Below, piece by piece: positions 44,313 through 51,727 of a stretch of DNA of 51,727 nt. The notes under the pieces are model-generated. The model saw only the letters and a list, made by a program, of their open reading frames with translations, had not been told where the DNA came from and ran no database searches. Every line of letters starts with the position of its first letter. Positions within the stretch are counted from its first letter, which is position 1. The stretch is from Clostridiales bacterium (lineage in GTDB: Bacteria; Bacillota; Clostridia; TANB77; CAG-508): the NCBI GenBank assembly GCA_004553715.1, contig SFKP01000001.1, positions 1 to 51,727 of the forward strand, given 5' to 3'. Position numbers and translations under genes: made by a program.

Positions 44313-45490
44313 TATTTATTTCCTCCTTCAATAAACTCCTCCCATAGTGGTGACATATTTCTTAATCTTGATACTATTTCTTCTAGATTATTTAATAAGT
44401 AATCTACCTCTTCTTTAGTATTATATTTTCCTATTGTTATTCTTAAAGAACCGTGCGCAATTTCATGTGGCAAACCTATTGCTAAAAGCACGTGTGATGG
44501 ATCAAGTGAACCTGATGTACAAGCACTACCACTTGATGCACATATTCCTTTTAAATCTAAATTTAAAAGCAATCCTTCTCCTTCTATAAATCTAAAAGAT
44601 ATATTACTATTTCCTGGCAATCTATTTTCCATATCTCCATTTATTTTTATATATGGAATTCTTTTTTTTACCTCTTCAACATAATAGTCTCTCAATTCTT
44701 TTATTTTTTTATTATGTTCTTCTAAATTACTATATGCAACTTCTATTGCTTTCCCAAGGCCCACTATTCCTGGAACATTTTCTGTTCCTGCTCTTTTATT
44801 TTTTTCTTGATGTCCTCCGTTTACAAATTTTTGGAATCTAACACTTTTTTTTACATATAAAGCTCCTATTCCTTTAGGTCCATAAAATTTGTGTCCTGAT
44901 AGCGACAAACTATCTATGTTCATTTCTTTTACATCTATTTTCACACTTCCCACTGCTTGTACTGCATCTGTATGGAAGATTATATTATTTTCTTTTGCTA
45001 TTTTTCCTATTTCTTTTATTGGTTCTATTGTACCAATTTCGTTATTTGCAAACATTATTGTAATTAATGTTGTTGTCTCTTTTATTGAATTTTTTAATTC
45101 TTCTAAATTAACAATGCCTTTTTCGTCTACTCCAATATATGAAACCTCAAATCCTTCTTTTTCTAGTTGTTTACATGTTTCTAATACTGCTGGATGTTCT
45201 ATTTTAGATGTTATAATATGGTTTCCTCTTTGTTTATATGCATATGCTATACCTCTTATTGCAGTATTATCACTTTCACTTCCTCCTGCTGTGAAATATA
45301 TCTCATTTGGTTCGGCATTTATTGCTTTTGCAACTTTTTCTCTTGCCTCCTCAACTGCTTTTCTATTTTCCCTTCCTATTTTATATATCGAAGATGGATT
45401 TCCATAACTTTGGCTAAAATATGGTAGCATTTCTTTTAATACTTCATCATCTGTTCTAGTTGTTGCAGCATTATCAAAATAATTATCCAT
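44312..45490 (-). CDS. nifS: Cysteine desulfurase NifS/IscS
   Basis: 392 residues. PLP enzyme that takes sulfur from cysteine for Fe-S clusters and tRNA thiolation. PLP lysine in LSGHKFYGPKGIG, active-site Cys in SSGSACTSGSLDPSH. It overlaps the upstream regulator by eight bases and nifU by one, forming a tight operon. Confidence 0.95.
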   Translation of the reverse strand: MDNYFDNAATTRTDDEVLKEMLPYFSQSYGNPSSIYKIGRENRKAVEEAREKVAKAINAEPNEIYFTAGGSESDNTAIRGIAYAYKQRGNHIITSKIEHPAVLETCKQLEKEGFEVSYIGVDEKGIVNLEELKNSIKETTTLITIMFANNEIGTIEPIKEIGKIAKENNIIFHTDAVQAVGSVKIDVKEMNIDSLSLSGHKFYGPKGIGALYVKKSVRFQKFVNGGHQEKNKRAGTENVPGIVGLGKAIEVAYSNLEEHNKKIKELRDYYVEEVKKRIPYIKINGDMENRLPGNSNISFRFIEGEGLLLNLDLKGICASSGSACTSGSLDPSHVLLAIGLPHEIAHGSLRITIGKYNTKEEVDYLLNNLEEIVSRLRNMSPLWEEFIEGGNK

Positions 45491-45941
45491 TTATATTCTT
45501 CCTTTCCCTTCTTAGACATTTTAAACATCTTGCATTATTTATATTGTACCCACACTCTAAACTAGGTAATCCTAATGTCTCGTTTGTATATTTTGCTAAT
45601 TTATTTATGGTTTCGTCTTGTAGTGTTGCTTTTATTTTATTTGCTTCATTCTCAGCCTCTGCTTTGTCCATTTTTAATATTTCTGTCAAAAACAAACAAA
45701 CAATATCATACGCCTCTAAAACTTTTTCAGCCGCATTCTTACCTAGATTAGTTAATGTTATTTGTCCATATACTTCATAATTAATAAGTTTTTCCTCTTT
45801 TAATGAGTTCATAGCATAATTAACTGTAGGTTTTGTTTTGTTTAATTTATTTGCAATATCTGTCATACGCACTTCTTTTTTAGATTTTTCTAATAAATAG
45901 ATAGTTTTTAAATATTCTTTTTGAACATTAGTTAATTTCAT
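45483..45941 (-). CDS. DtxR/MntR-like regulator with a C-terminal cysteine cluster
   Basis: 152 residues. The N-terminal winged helix (KEYLKTIYLLEKSKKEV, then RMTDIANKLNKTKPTV) and the LT-LG hinge are DtxR/MntR-like. The usual metal ligands in the second domain (the E-x-x-E-H-H region) are replaced (NKIKATL). Instead there are Cys82 and a C-x8-C-x2-C cluster at 130, 139 and 142. It heads the nifS-nifU-mnmA operon, the place where Fe-S sensing IscR stands in many bacteria, so sensing an Fe-S cluster is plausible (inference). A perfect palindrome overlaps its promoter. Confidence 0.72.
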   Translation of the reverse strand: MKLTNVQKEYLKTIYLLEKSKKEVRMTDIANKLNKTKPTVNYAMNSLKEEKLINYEVYGQITLTNLGKNAAEKVLEAYDIVCLFLTEILKMDKAEAENEANKIKATLQDETINKLAKYTNETLGLPSLECGYNINNARCLKCLRRERKNING

Positions 45942-45952
45942 TTTCCCTCCAT

Positions 45953-45978
45953 ATAATGTTAGAGTACTCTAACATTAT
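45953..45978. promoter_or_regulatory. 26-bp perfect palindromic operator upstream of the regulator-nifS operon
   Basis: Perfect palindrome centred on AGAGTACTCT between 45965 and 45966, with TGTTAGAG and CTCTAACA half sites. It overlaps the -10 box of the operon promoter, so a bound dimer would block transcription. The first gene encodes a winged-helix regulator, suggesting autorepression. Confidence 0.75.
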
Positions 45979-46001
45979 ACTCTTTTTATAAAAAATGTCA
46001 A
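45974..46001 (-). promoter_or_regulatory. Promoter of the regulator-nifS-nifU-mnmA operon
   Basis: On the minus strand TTGACA (46001-45996), a 16-base spacer and TATAAT (45979-45974): both boxes perfect. GGAGG follows before the start codon. Confidence 0.8.
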
Positions 46002-46026
46002 GTAAAATTGAATATTTTTATATGTT

Positions 46027-48639
46027 TTAAATCCAATCTCCGTATTTTTTTATATATATTTTCTTAGCAAATATTGCTGCAACGCAGTATAATGCAGTCA
46101 CTCCAATTATTACATTTAAATAATTTAGTGTTACTGGTACTAATCCAATTGCTTTACCTAAGAATGTGTATGGTACTAATACTCCTATAATACTTAATAA
46201 TATTGATGAGAAATATACCATTTTATTTGCATTACTTTGTATAAATGGCATTTTAGCAGTCCTTATAATGTGCATACCTGTAAGGTTAGAAACTATACTA
46301 TAACTAAACCATACAGTTTGGAATACTGATGCTTCCCTAATTCTAAATATAAACCATAGCGATGCAAACACCAGCATATCAAAGGCTGAACTTAATGGTC
46401 CCATAAAAAGCATAAAGTGTTTAAGATCCTTTATATCAAATCTTTTAGGACGTTGTAGATATTCTTTGTCCACATTATCAAATGGTAAAGTTAATTGTCC
46501 AAAATCGTACAATAAGCTTTCTACTAATAATTGTATTGGCGTTTCTGGTAGGAAAGGTAAAAATACACTTGCAATTATTACAGACATAACTTCTCCAAAG
46601 TTAAAGCTTACCGCCATTTTTATATATTTCATTAGATTCCCAAAAGTTCTTCTTCCTTCAGTTACACCATCTAGAAGTACATTTAAATCTTTTTCTAAAA
46701 GGATTATATCTGCTGTTTCTTTTGCAATATCAACTGCTGTATCTACTGAAACCCCTACATCTGAATTGGTAAGTGATGGTGCATCATTAATGCCATCTCC
46801 CATATAACCTACAACATTTCCACTTTCCTTTAAAATTCTGACTATTCTTGCTTTTTGTATTGGTGTTAATTTAACAAACACATTTGATTTTCTAAGTAGT
46901 CTTAAAACTCCGTTATCTGCTAATTTATCTATTTGGCTACCTGTTACGAATTTACTTGTATTTATATTTACTTTTTTACAAATATTTTTTGTAACTGCTG
47001 CATTATCTCCAGTTAGCACTATTACTCTTATTCCAGCATTATTTAATTTTTCTATTGCAAGACGTGCACTTTCTTTTGGTGGGTCTAAAAATCCAACAAA
47101 CCCAACTAAAGACATTTGTTTCTCATCTTCAACACTAAATGTTTCTATATTATCTACATTTCTCTTTTGACAAACTGCAACTACTCTTAATCCTTCTTCA
47201 TTTAATCTATTTGCAATCTCTCTAATATTGTCTTTTATCTCTTTTGTTATTGGCATAATCTCATGGTTATAATCTATTGTATTACAAATACTTAATATTT
47301 CCTCAACAGCACCTTTTGTTATCAATAACTTACCATCATCATTTGAAACTACAATAGATAGTCTTCTTCTAGTAAAATCAAAGGGGATTTCATCTACTTT
47401 TCTATACTCATTTACTAAATTACTTAAATTATTTTTTAAGGCTCTATTAATTACAGCCTCATCTATACTTCCCTTTAGACCTGTTTGAAAATACGAGTTT
47501 AAAAATGCATGTTTTAATATTCTTATATCTTCATTTCCATATACATCTAAATATTTTTCCAATACTATTTTGTCTTCTGTAAGAGTCCCAGTTTTATCTG
47601 TACATAAAATATTCATTGCCCCAAAGTTTTGGATAGAGTCTAACTTTTTTACTATAGTCTTTTTTTTAGACATCCTTACTGCACCTTTTGAAAGGCATGA
47701 TGATAAAATAACTTGTAATAATAATGGTGTTATTGTTATTGCAATCGCTACTGCAAATGTGAATGATAATATATAGTCATGTTTCCAAGCATTTAGTATA
47801 AATACAATTGGAATTAAAACTATCATAAAACGAACTAGGAGTTTGCTAATACTTTCTATTCCTTTTTGAAAATTAGTTTTTGGTTTTCCTTGAGTTAGAG
47901 TATATGCAACTTTTCCGAAATAAGTATCATCACCTTTTTTTATAACGACCGCTTTTGCTGTTCCACTTATTACATTTGTTCCCATAAAACATATTGTGTC
48001 TAAGTCTGTTATACTCTCTATTTCATTTATACCTTCTAATTCTGTGTTTGTAACTTTTCTTACTGCATCAGACTCACCTGTAATAGATGATTGTCCTACA
48101 TATAAATCTTTGGATTCTATTATACGAAGGTCTGCTGGAATCATATCCCCTGCTGATAAAAGTACAATGTCTCCCAATGTTACTTCTTTTAGCGGTACTT
48201 TTATTTTTTTACTATCTCTTATGACTGTACTTGTTGTTTCAACAAGTTCTTTTAGCTTGTCTGCAGCTTTATTTGAGCGGAATACCTCAAAAAATTCAAG
48301 TAATGTGCTTACTATAATTAATGCAATTATTACTATAATATTTGCTGGACTTGGCTTTTCTGGCAGAATTATATCTGTATAAATTAAAATAAAGCCTATT
48401 CCTAATAATATACTATTAAAAGTACTAAATAAGCTTGATAATAGATAATTGTACCACTTTTTGGACTTTGATTGTTTTATTTGATTTAGCCCTAGATTTT
48501 TTAATTTTTCTTTTGCTTCTTCTGTTTCTAATCCATTCTCTGATATTTTATATTTATTTTTAAATTCTTCTACTTTTAATACTGTATCTTCTCCATAATA
48601 TTTTTTTACGTCTATGTCTTCCTTTTTTATGTTCTGCAT
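46027..48639 (-). CDS. mgtA: MgtA-type magnesium-transporting P-type ATPase
   Basis: 870 residues. ATP-driven cation pump of the P3B group. Motifs: TGES (SSITGESD), phosphorylated Asp in CTDKTGTLTED, MVGDGINDAP equivalent (MGDGINDAPSL), about ten membrane segments. The C-terminal part (NLMKYIKMAVSFNFGEV and the LLYDFGQLTLPFDNVDKE region) matches MgtA more closely than calcium or potassium pumps. With mgtE this is the second Mg2+ uptake system in the window. No M-box leader is seen in the short upstream gap. Confidence 0.85.
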   Translation of the reverse strand: MQNIKKEDIDVKKYYGEDTVLKVEEFKNKYKISENGLETEEAKEKLKNLGLNQIKQSKSKKWYNYLLSSLFSTFNSILLGIGFILIYTDIILPEKPSPANIIVIIALIIVSTLLEFFEVFRSNKAADKLKELVETTSTVIRDSKKIKVPLKEVTLGDIVLLSAGDMIPADLRIIESKDLYVGQSSITGESDAVRKVTNTELEGINEIESITDLDTICFMGTNVISGTAKAVVIKKGDDTYFGKVAYTLTQGKPKTNFQKGIESISKLLVRFMIVLIPIVFILNAWKHDYILSFTFAVAIAITITPLLLQVILSSCLSKGAVRMSKKKTIVKKLDSIQNFGAMNILCTDKTGTLTEDKIVLEKYLDVYGNEDIRILKHAFLNSYFQTGLKGSIDEAVINRALKNNLSNLVNEYRKVDEIPFDFTRRRLSIVVSNDDGKLLITKGAVEEILSICNTIDYNHEIMPITKEIKDNIREIANRLNEEGLRVVAVCQKRNVDNIETFSVEDEKQMSLVGFVGFLDPPKESARLAIEKLNNAGIRVIVLTGDNAAVTKNICKKVNINTSKFVTGSQIDKLADNGVLRLLRKSNVFVKLTPIQKARIVRILKESGNVVGYMGDGINDAPSLTNSDVGVSVDTAVDIAKETADIILLEKDLNVLLDGVTEGRRTFGNLMKYIKMAVSFNFGEVMSVIIASVFLPFLPETPIQLLVESLLYDFGQLTLPFDNVDKEYLQRPKRFDIKDLKHFMLFMGPLSSAFDMLVFASLWFIFRIREASVFQTVWFSYSIVSNLTGMHIIRTAKMPFIQSNANKMVYFSSILLSIIGVLVPYTFLGKAIGLVPVTLNYLNVIIGVTALYCVAAIFAKKIYIKKYGDWI

Positions 48640-48719
48640 ACTATCAACTCCTATATTTTGTTCTACTTAGTATGCCACAAATACCTAAAAATAAATATAA
48701 TTTTGAAAATTATTAATAT

Positions 48720-48750
48720 GCCAATAGGTGCCGAAATGCCCCGTATTGGC
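48720..48750. repeat. REP-like palindrome copy 3
   Basis: GCCAATAGGTGCC, GAAATGCCCC and GTATTGGC: ends complementary, middle related to copies 1 and 2. It lies between the start of the MgtA gene and the end of rsgA. Confidence 0.55.
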
Positions 48751-48783
48751 AAGATTTATTATAACACTATTAGGCAACTGCTA

Positions 48784-49842
48784 TTAGTGTTTTTTATTTA
48801 CTTTATTATGTTTTGCTATATCTTTGAATTTGTTTCTTTTCTCTTTTAAATAGTTTTCGCTATCATTATTATACTTTGCTTCATTTTGTAATTTAATATA
48901 AGAATTAAACCTATCATGTGATAATTCTCCATTTTTTATTGCTTCTAATATTTTACAACCAGGTTCATTTGTATGAGTACAATCTGAGAACTTACATTTT
49001 CCTAAATATTGCTCTACATCTTTAAATGTTTTATCTAATCCTTCAGATACCTCCCACATTCCTAATTCTCTCATTCCTGGTGTATCTATAATCATTGTTC
49101 CATTGGGTAGTATAATTAGATTCCTTGATGTTGTTGTATGTCTTCCTCTAGAATCTTCTTCTCTAATTTCAGATGTTTTCATTATTTCTTCACCATACAA
49201 AGTATTTACAAGAGTAGATTTGCCAACACCAGATGAGCCTAAAAACACAATAGTTTTTCCTTTTTCAAAATATTTTCTAATATTTTCTATTCCTTCTCCT
49301 GTTTTGCAACTTATTGCATAAATATCTACTCCTATTGCTATATTCTTTACTTGATTTATATAGGCTATATAATTTTCTACTAAATCTCTTTTGGTAAGAA
49401 TAATAACTGGAATTCCTCCAGATTGCCAAGATAACGTCAAATACCTTTCTATCCTATGCAAGTTAAAATTATCATTCAGAGATTGCATTATAAACACATA
49501 ATCAAAATTTGCTGCAACAAGTTGTTCATGTTGTTTATGTAATTCGTGATTTTTATCACTTGAAGATGCCACTCTTGAAAATAAGCTTTCCCTTTTTAAT
49601 GTCTCCGTTATCATACTTTCTCCATTTTCATTCCATTCAATTAATACAAAATCTCCTGTTGTCGGATAATCCGAATTTGGATTATCATAAAAACATCCTC
49701 TTTTAATTTTTGCAAATCCATTTCCTTTATCACATACAATTTCATATCTGTCTTTATGTGTAGCTATTATTCTTGCTGGAATTCTTCCATTGATATTGTT
49801 TCTTTTTAAATTTTCTTTAAATCCATAATCTTTTATATTCAT
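48784..49842 (-). CDS. rsgA: Ribosome small subunit-dependent GTPase RsgA
   Basis: 352 residues. Helps mature the 30S subunit. An OB-fold N-domain precedes the circularly permuted GTPase: G4 (LTKRD) comes before G1 (GSSGVGKST) and G3 (DTPGMRE). A C-terminal zinc finger follows, with ligands in CKFSDCTHTNEPGC. Usual length is about 300, so this member is slightly long, with a lysine-rich tail. Confidence 0.94.
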   Translation of the reverse strand: MNIKDYGFKENLKRNNINGRIPARIIATHKDRYEIVCDKGNGFAKIKRGCFYDNPNSDYPTTGDFVLIEWNENGESMITETLKRESLFSRVASSSDKNHELHKQHEQLVAANFDYVFIMQSLNDNFNLHRIERYLTLSWQSGGIPVIILTKRDLVENYIAYINQVKNIAIGVDIYAISCKTGEGIENIRKYFEKGKTIVFLGSSGVGKSTLVNTLYGEEIMKTSEIREEDSRGRHTTTSRNLIILPNGTMIIDTPGMRELGMWEVSEGLDKTFKDVEQYLGKCKFSDCTHTNEPGCKILEAIKNGELSHDRFNSYIKLQNEAKYNNDSENYLKEKRNKFKDIAKHNKVNKKH

Positions 49843-49872
49843 TTTCTTTTCTTCTTCTCTTAACTATTTTCT

Positions 49873-50130
49873 TTAATTAACTTTCCACCTTTTTAAAGTC
49901 GGAAATAATTTCTTACAATGCTTTTTCATTTCTTCATTAGTCATGCCTGCTTGTGAACCAAATTGAGAACACATTTCTATATATTCTTCCATTGTAACTT
50001 TATCTATGAATTCGCCATCTTTATAACAATATATACAATAATCCTCATTTCTACTTTTATCTTTATTTGTTCCTAATTGTTCATTGGAAATTATAGGCAT
50101 ACCGCAACTTTGGCATATTTTGTTTTCCAT
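49873..50130 (-). CDS. Small zinc-ribbon protein
   Basis: 85 residues. Four cysteines in two pairs (CQSCGMPI near the start, YCIYCYKDG in the middle) would bind one zinc; the rest is helical. It matches the putative zinc-ribbon family found as small stand-alone proteins in Clostridia, function unknown. AAGGAGG precedes the ATG. Placed three bases after the DUF4097 gene, so in the same operon. Confidence 0.75.
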   Translation of the reverse strand: MENKICQSCGMPIISNEQLGTNKDKSRNEDYCIYCYKDGEFIDKVTMEEYIEMCSQFGSQAGMTNEEMKKHCKKLFPTLKRWKVN

Positions 50131-50132
50131 TT

Positions 50133-50963
50133 TTATTCCTCCTTAAATTCTATTTTTATTTCTCCTATACCACCATCAACATCTAAATAGTTTTCACCTG
50201 TTCCATAAACTCTATCCATTTCAAGTTTTTGACCATCAAGTGTAACATTGCCTAATCCTTTGCTTACATTAATTTTATAATTTCCTTTATTATCCATTAA
50301 GTCTATATCAATAGCCCCAACTCCAGAGTCTATTTCATTTTTTCCTGTTAATTTACCATTAAAAACAAAATCCCCCATTCCTAGATTTGCTTTTAAATTG
50401 TTTATTTCACAAGATTTTAATTCTGTTCTACCTAATCCCCCATCAATCTTTGCTTCTTTTGTTACTGTTAAATTTTTTATATATACATCTCCAGCACCTA
50501 ATTCAAGATATAGACTTTGTGTATTTAATTTTTCTATATTTATTTTCCCAGCTCCTGTTTCTATTTTTGTCTCATCTATGGCTATCATATCTCTTGGAAT
50601 ATAAATTATTAAATTACTTTTCTTATTGTTATTTAACCAGTTTCGATTTTCCTCTTTTATTTTTACACTACCATTATCATTTGTAAAAGTTATTTTTGAA
50701 TTATTAGTTTCAACTTTAAAATTATCTCCTATTTTTACGTCTAGATTTGTACACGATAAATCTATTTTTAATGTTGATATTTCTTTTACTTCACTTGATA
50801 TTACTTTTAACTCCTCTGTTACAATGTTCTTATCTACATAAATGAGTCCGAATGCTCTTAGTAAAGCATATCCGCCACTTAATATTGCTGATATTATTGT
50901 AACAATTAAAAATGTGGCAAAACCGAGAGCTATGTATTTAATAACTTTTTGAGCTGTTGTCAT
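50133..50963 (-). CDS. DUF4097 family membrane-anchored beta-helix protein
   Basis: 276 residues. One N-terminal membrane segment (about 10-35) then a long run of short strands with repeated G-x-G-x-I/V turns (ETGAGKINIEKL, LELGAGDVYIKN, DSGVGAIDIDL), typical of the DUF4097 adhesin-like beta-helix. It overlaps the upstream LiaF-like gene by four bases. In Firmicutes such pairs respond to envelope stress; role otherwise unknown. Confidence 0.82.
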   Translation of the reverse strand: MTTAQKVIKYIALGFATFLIVTIISAILSGGYALLRAFGLIYVDKNIVTEELKVISSEVKEISTLKIDLSCTNLDVKIGDNFKVETNNSKITFTNDNGSVKIKEENRNWLNNNKKSNLIIYIPRDMIAIDETKIETGAGKINIEKLNTQSLYLELGAGDVYIKNLTVTKEAKIDGGLGRTELKSCEINNLKANLGMGDFVFNGKLTGKNEIDSGVGAIDIDLMDNKGNYKINVSKGLGNVTLDGQKLEMDRVYGTGENYLDVDGGIGEIKIEFKEE

Positions 50964-51643
50964 TTTACTTCAACACCCCCAAATAATACTGTTCCATTTA
51001 TATAAATTGTATGGCTATTTTCATCTTCTGTTGTATTTGCTTTATTTTCAACTCCTCCAAATATTGATGTTGATTTTGTTTTTATTTTGACATTTGATGG
51101 TACATATATATCAATCCCTCCAAATGTGCTACTTGCATTAATAACTACATCTGACTCAATAATAGCTTTTCTTAAATCACACTTAACTCCACCAAATATA
51201 GCTGTTAAATCTGCTCCTGTAAATTTTTCTCCATCAAAATTTACATTTTGTCCTGAAAATGTTGCACAATATGAATTTTCTCCATTTCTCTTTTCATTTA
51301 ATTTTTTTATTTCACTGCTTACTTTCCCACCTAAATTGTCTTTAAAAATAATTGACAATCCAATTATTATTAAAATTGTAGGAAATGCTAATTTCCATAT
51401 TAAATCAAAATCTAAAATATTTTGACATCCTAAAAGTAAAGCTACACCAATTAGTAATCCTATTAAATTTCCTGTTTTTTCATCTTCTTTCAATAGTCCT
51501 ATAAAACATGGTATGATAATGAATAATGTCCACCATCCATCAAAAAATATATTGATATTTGTTATTCCAAGTGCATTTCCTCCTATTATTAAACCAATAA
51601 TAATTAAAATTATTCCCCATAATACATTTCCAAATTTTTTCAT
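50960..51643 (-). CDS. LiaF-like envelope-stress membrane protein
   Basis: 227 residues. Four N-terminal membrane segments (DUF5668-like, within 1-95) and a C-terminal beta domain with the repeated F-G-G-V/I motif (AIFGGVKCDL, STFGGIDIYVP, SIFGGVENK, VLFGGVEVK), as in the C-terminal domain of LiaF, a regulator of cell-wall antibiotic responses. No LiaRS genes are visible within the window. First gene of its operon, with GGGGG before ATG. Confidence 0.85.
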   Translation of the reverse strand: MKKFGNVLWGIILIIIGLIIGGNALGITNINIFFDGWWTLFIIIPCFIGLLKEDEKTGNLIGLLIGVALLLGCQNILDFDLIWKLAFPTILIIIGLSIIFKDNLGGKVSSEIKKLNEKRNGENSYCATFSGQNVNFDGEKFTGADLTAIFGGVKCDLRKAIIESDVVINASSTFGGIDIYVPSNVKIKTKSTSIFGGVENKANTTEDENSHTIYINGTVLFGGVEVK

Positions 51644-51709
51644 TATTTATTTTCCCCCTTTTTATTTAATACCCATTTATTGTTTGGGTTTTCTTCTATA
51701 ATGGATTAT

Positions 51710-51718
51710 ATTATACCA
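51710..51718 (-). promoter_or_regulatory. Extended -10 promoter of the LiaF/DUF4097 operon
   Basis: On the minus strand TGGTATAAT, an extended -10 box, about 65 bases before the start codon. The -35 region would be at or beyond the window edge. Confidence 0.5.
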
Positions 51719-51727
51719 TACTATTTT

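Noticed and set aside
48640..48783. Magnesium riboswitch (M-box) upstream of the MgtA gene
   Set aside because: The gap is short and is mainly the REP-like palindrome; no M-box pattern could be seen there or before mgtE.

Overview
The window is strongly AT-rich and comes from a low-GC Gram-positive bacterium of the Clostridia type, probably an uncultured gut anaerobe. The evidence is the gene content: LTA synthase, a CD1247-like zinc-ribbon protein next to efp, formate-tetrahydrofolate ligase, nifS/nifU/mnmA, UPF0182, U32 peptidase, an Asp23-type fold and AGGAGG-type ribosome binding sites. It is a chromosomal housekeeping region with no prophage and no CRISPR. I saw no tRNA or rRNA gene. Most genes are on the minus strand.

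Layout. 1-5219: plsC (cut by the window edge), a P-loop/Asp23 fusion, a membrane glycosyltransferase, pnp and rpsO. 5220-9876: a MITE, an M23 peptidase, the CD1247-like gene, efp, a second MITE, an M24 peptidase, a prepilin peptidase and a YqeG phosphatase. 9901-20529: pgi, rhodanese, a SecD-like protein, HD hydrolase, lepA, a membrane zinc peptidase, UPF0182 and ftsY. 20530-32612: LTA synthase, upp, pfkA-argS, htpX, purF-fhs and guaB. 32679-41770: U32 peptidase, mgtE, a remnant of a REP-type transposase, an ABC-2 exporter, and an acyl-CoA synthetase with a hemolysin III homologue. 41828-51727: small membrane proteins, a regulator-nifS-nifU-mnmA operon with a palindromic operator, an MgtA-type ATPase, rsgA, and a LiaF/DUF4097 pair.

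The main result concerns decoding. Six genes here (M23 peptidase, lepA, the zinc peptidase upstream of lepA, purF, guaB, U32 peptidase) are interrupted by a single extra base, and in all six the zero-frame codon at the break is CGG. Skipping the C and reading the next three bases as a glycine codon (GGT or GGA) restores the conserved protein. In purF this restores the catalytic cysteine and propeptide. In the zinc peptidase it creates a stop just before the lepA ribosome binding site. Reading all coding strands by eye, I found no other in-frame CGG codon in about 48 genes, while CGA, CGC, CGT, AGA and AGG are used normally. This fits CGG being an unassigned codon that acts as an efficient +1 frameshift signal. 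Mutation or sequencing error would not be expected to favour one codon and one frame.

The second result is a family of five MITEs of about 143-145 bp with 14-bp inverted ends and 8-bp target duplications. One is internally truncated but keeps an intact target duplication. A second repeat family, REP-like palindromes, accompanies the transposase remnant, and a diverged repeat of about 150 bp flanks the ABC exporter genes.
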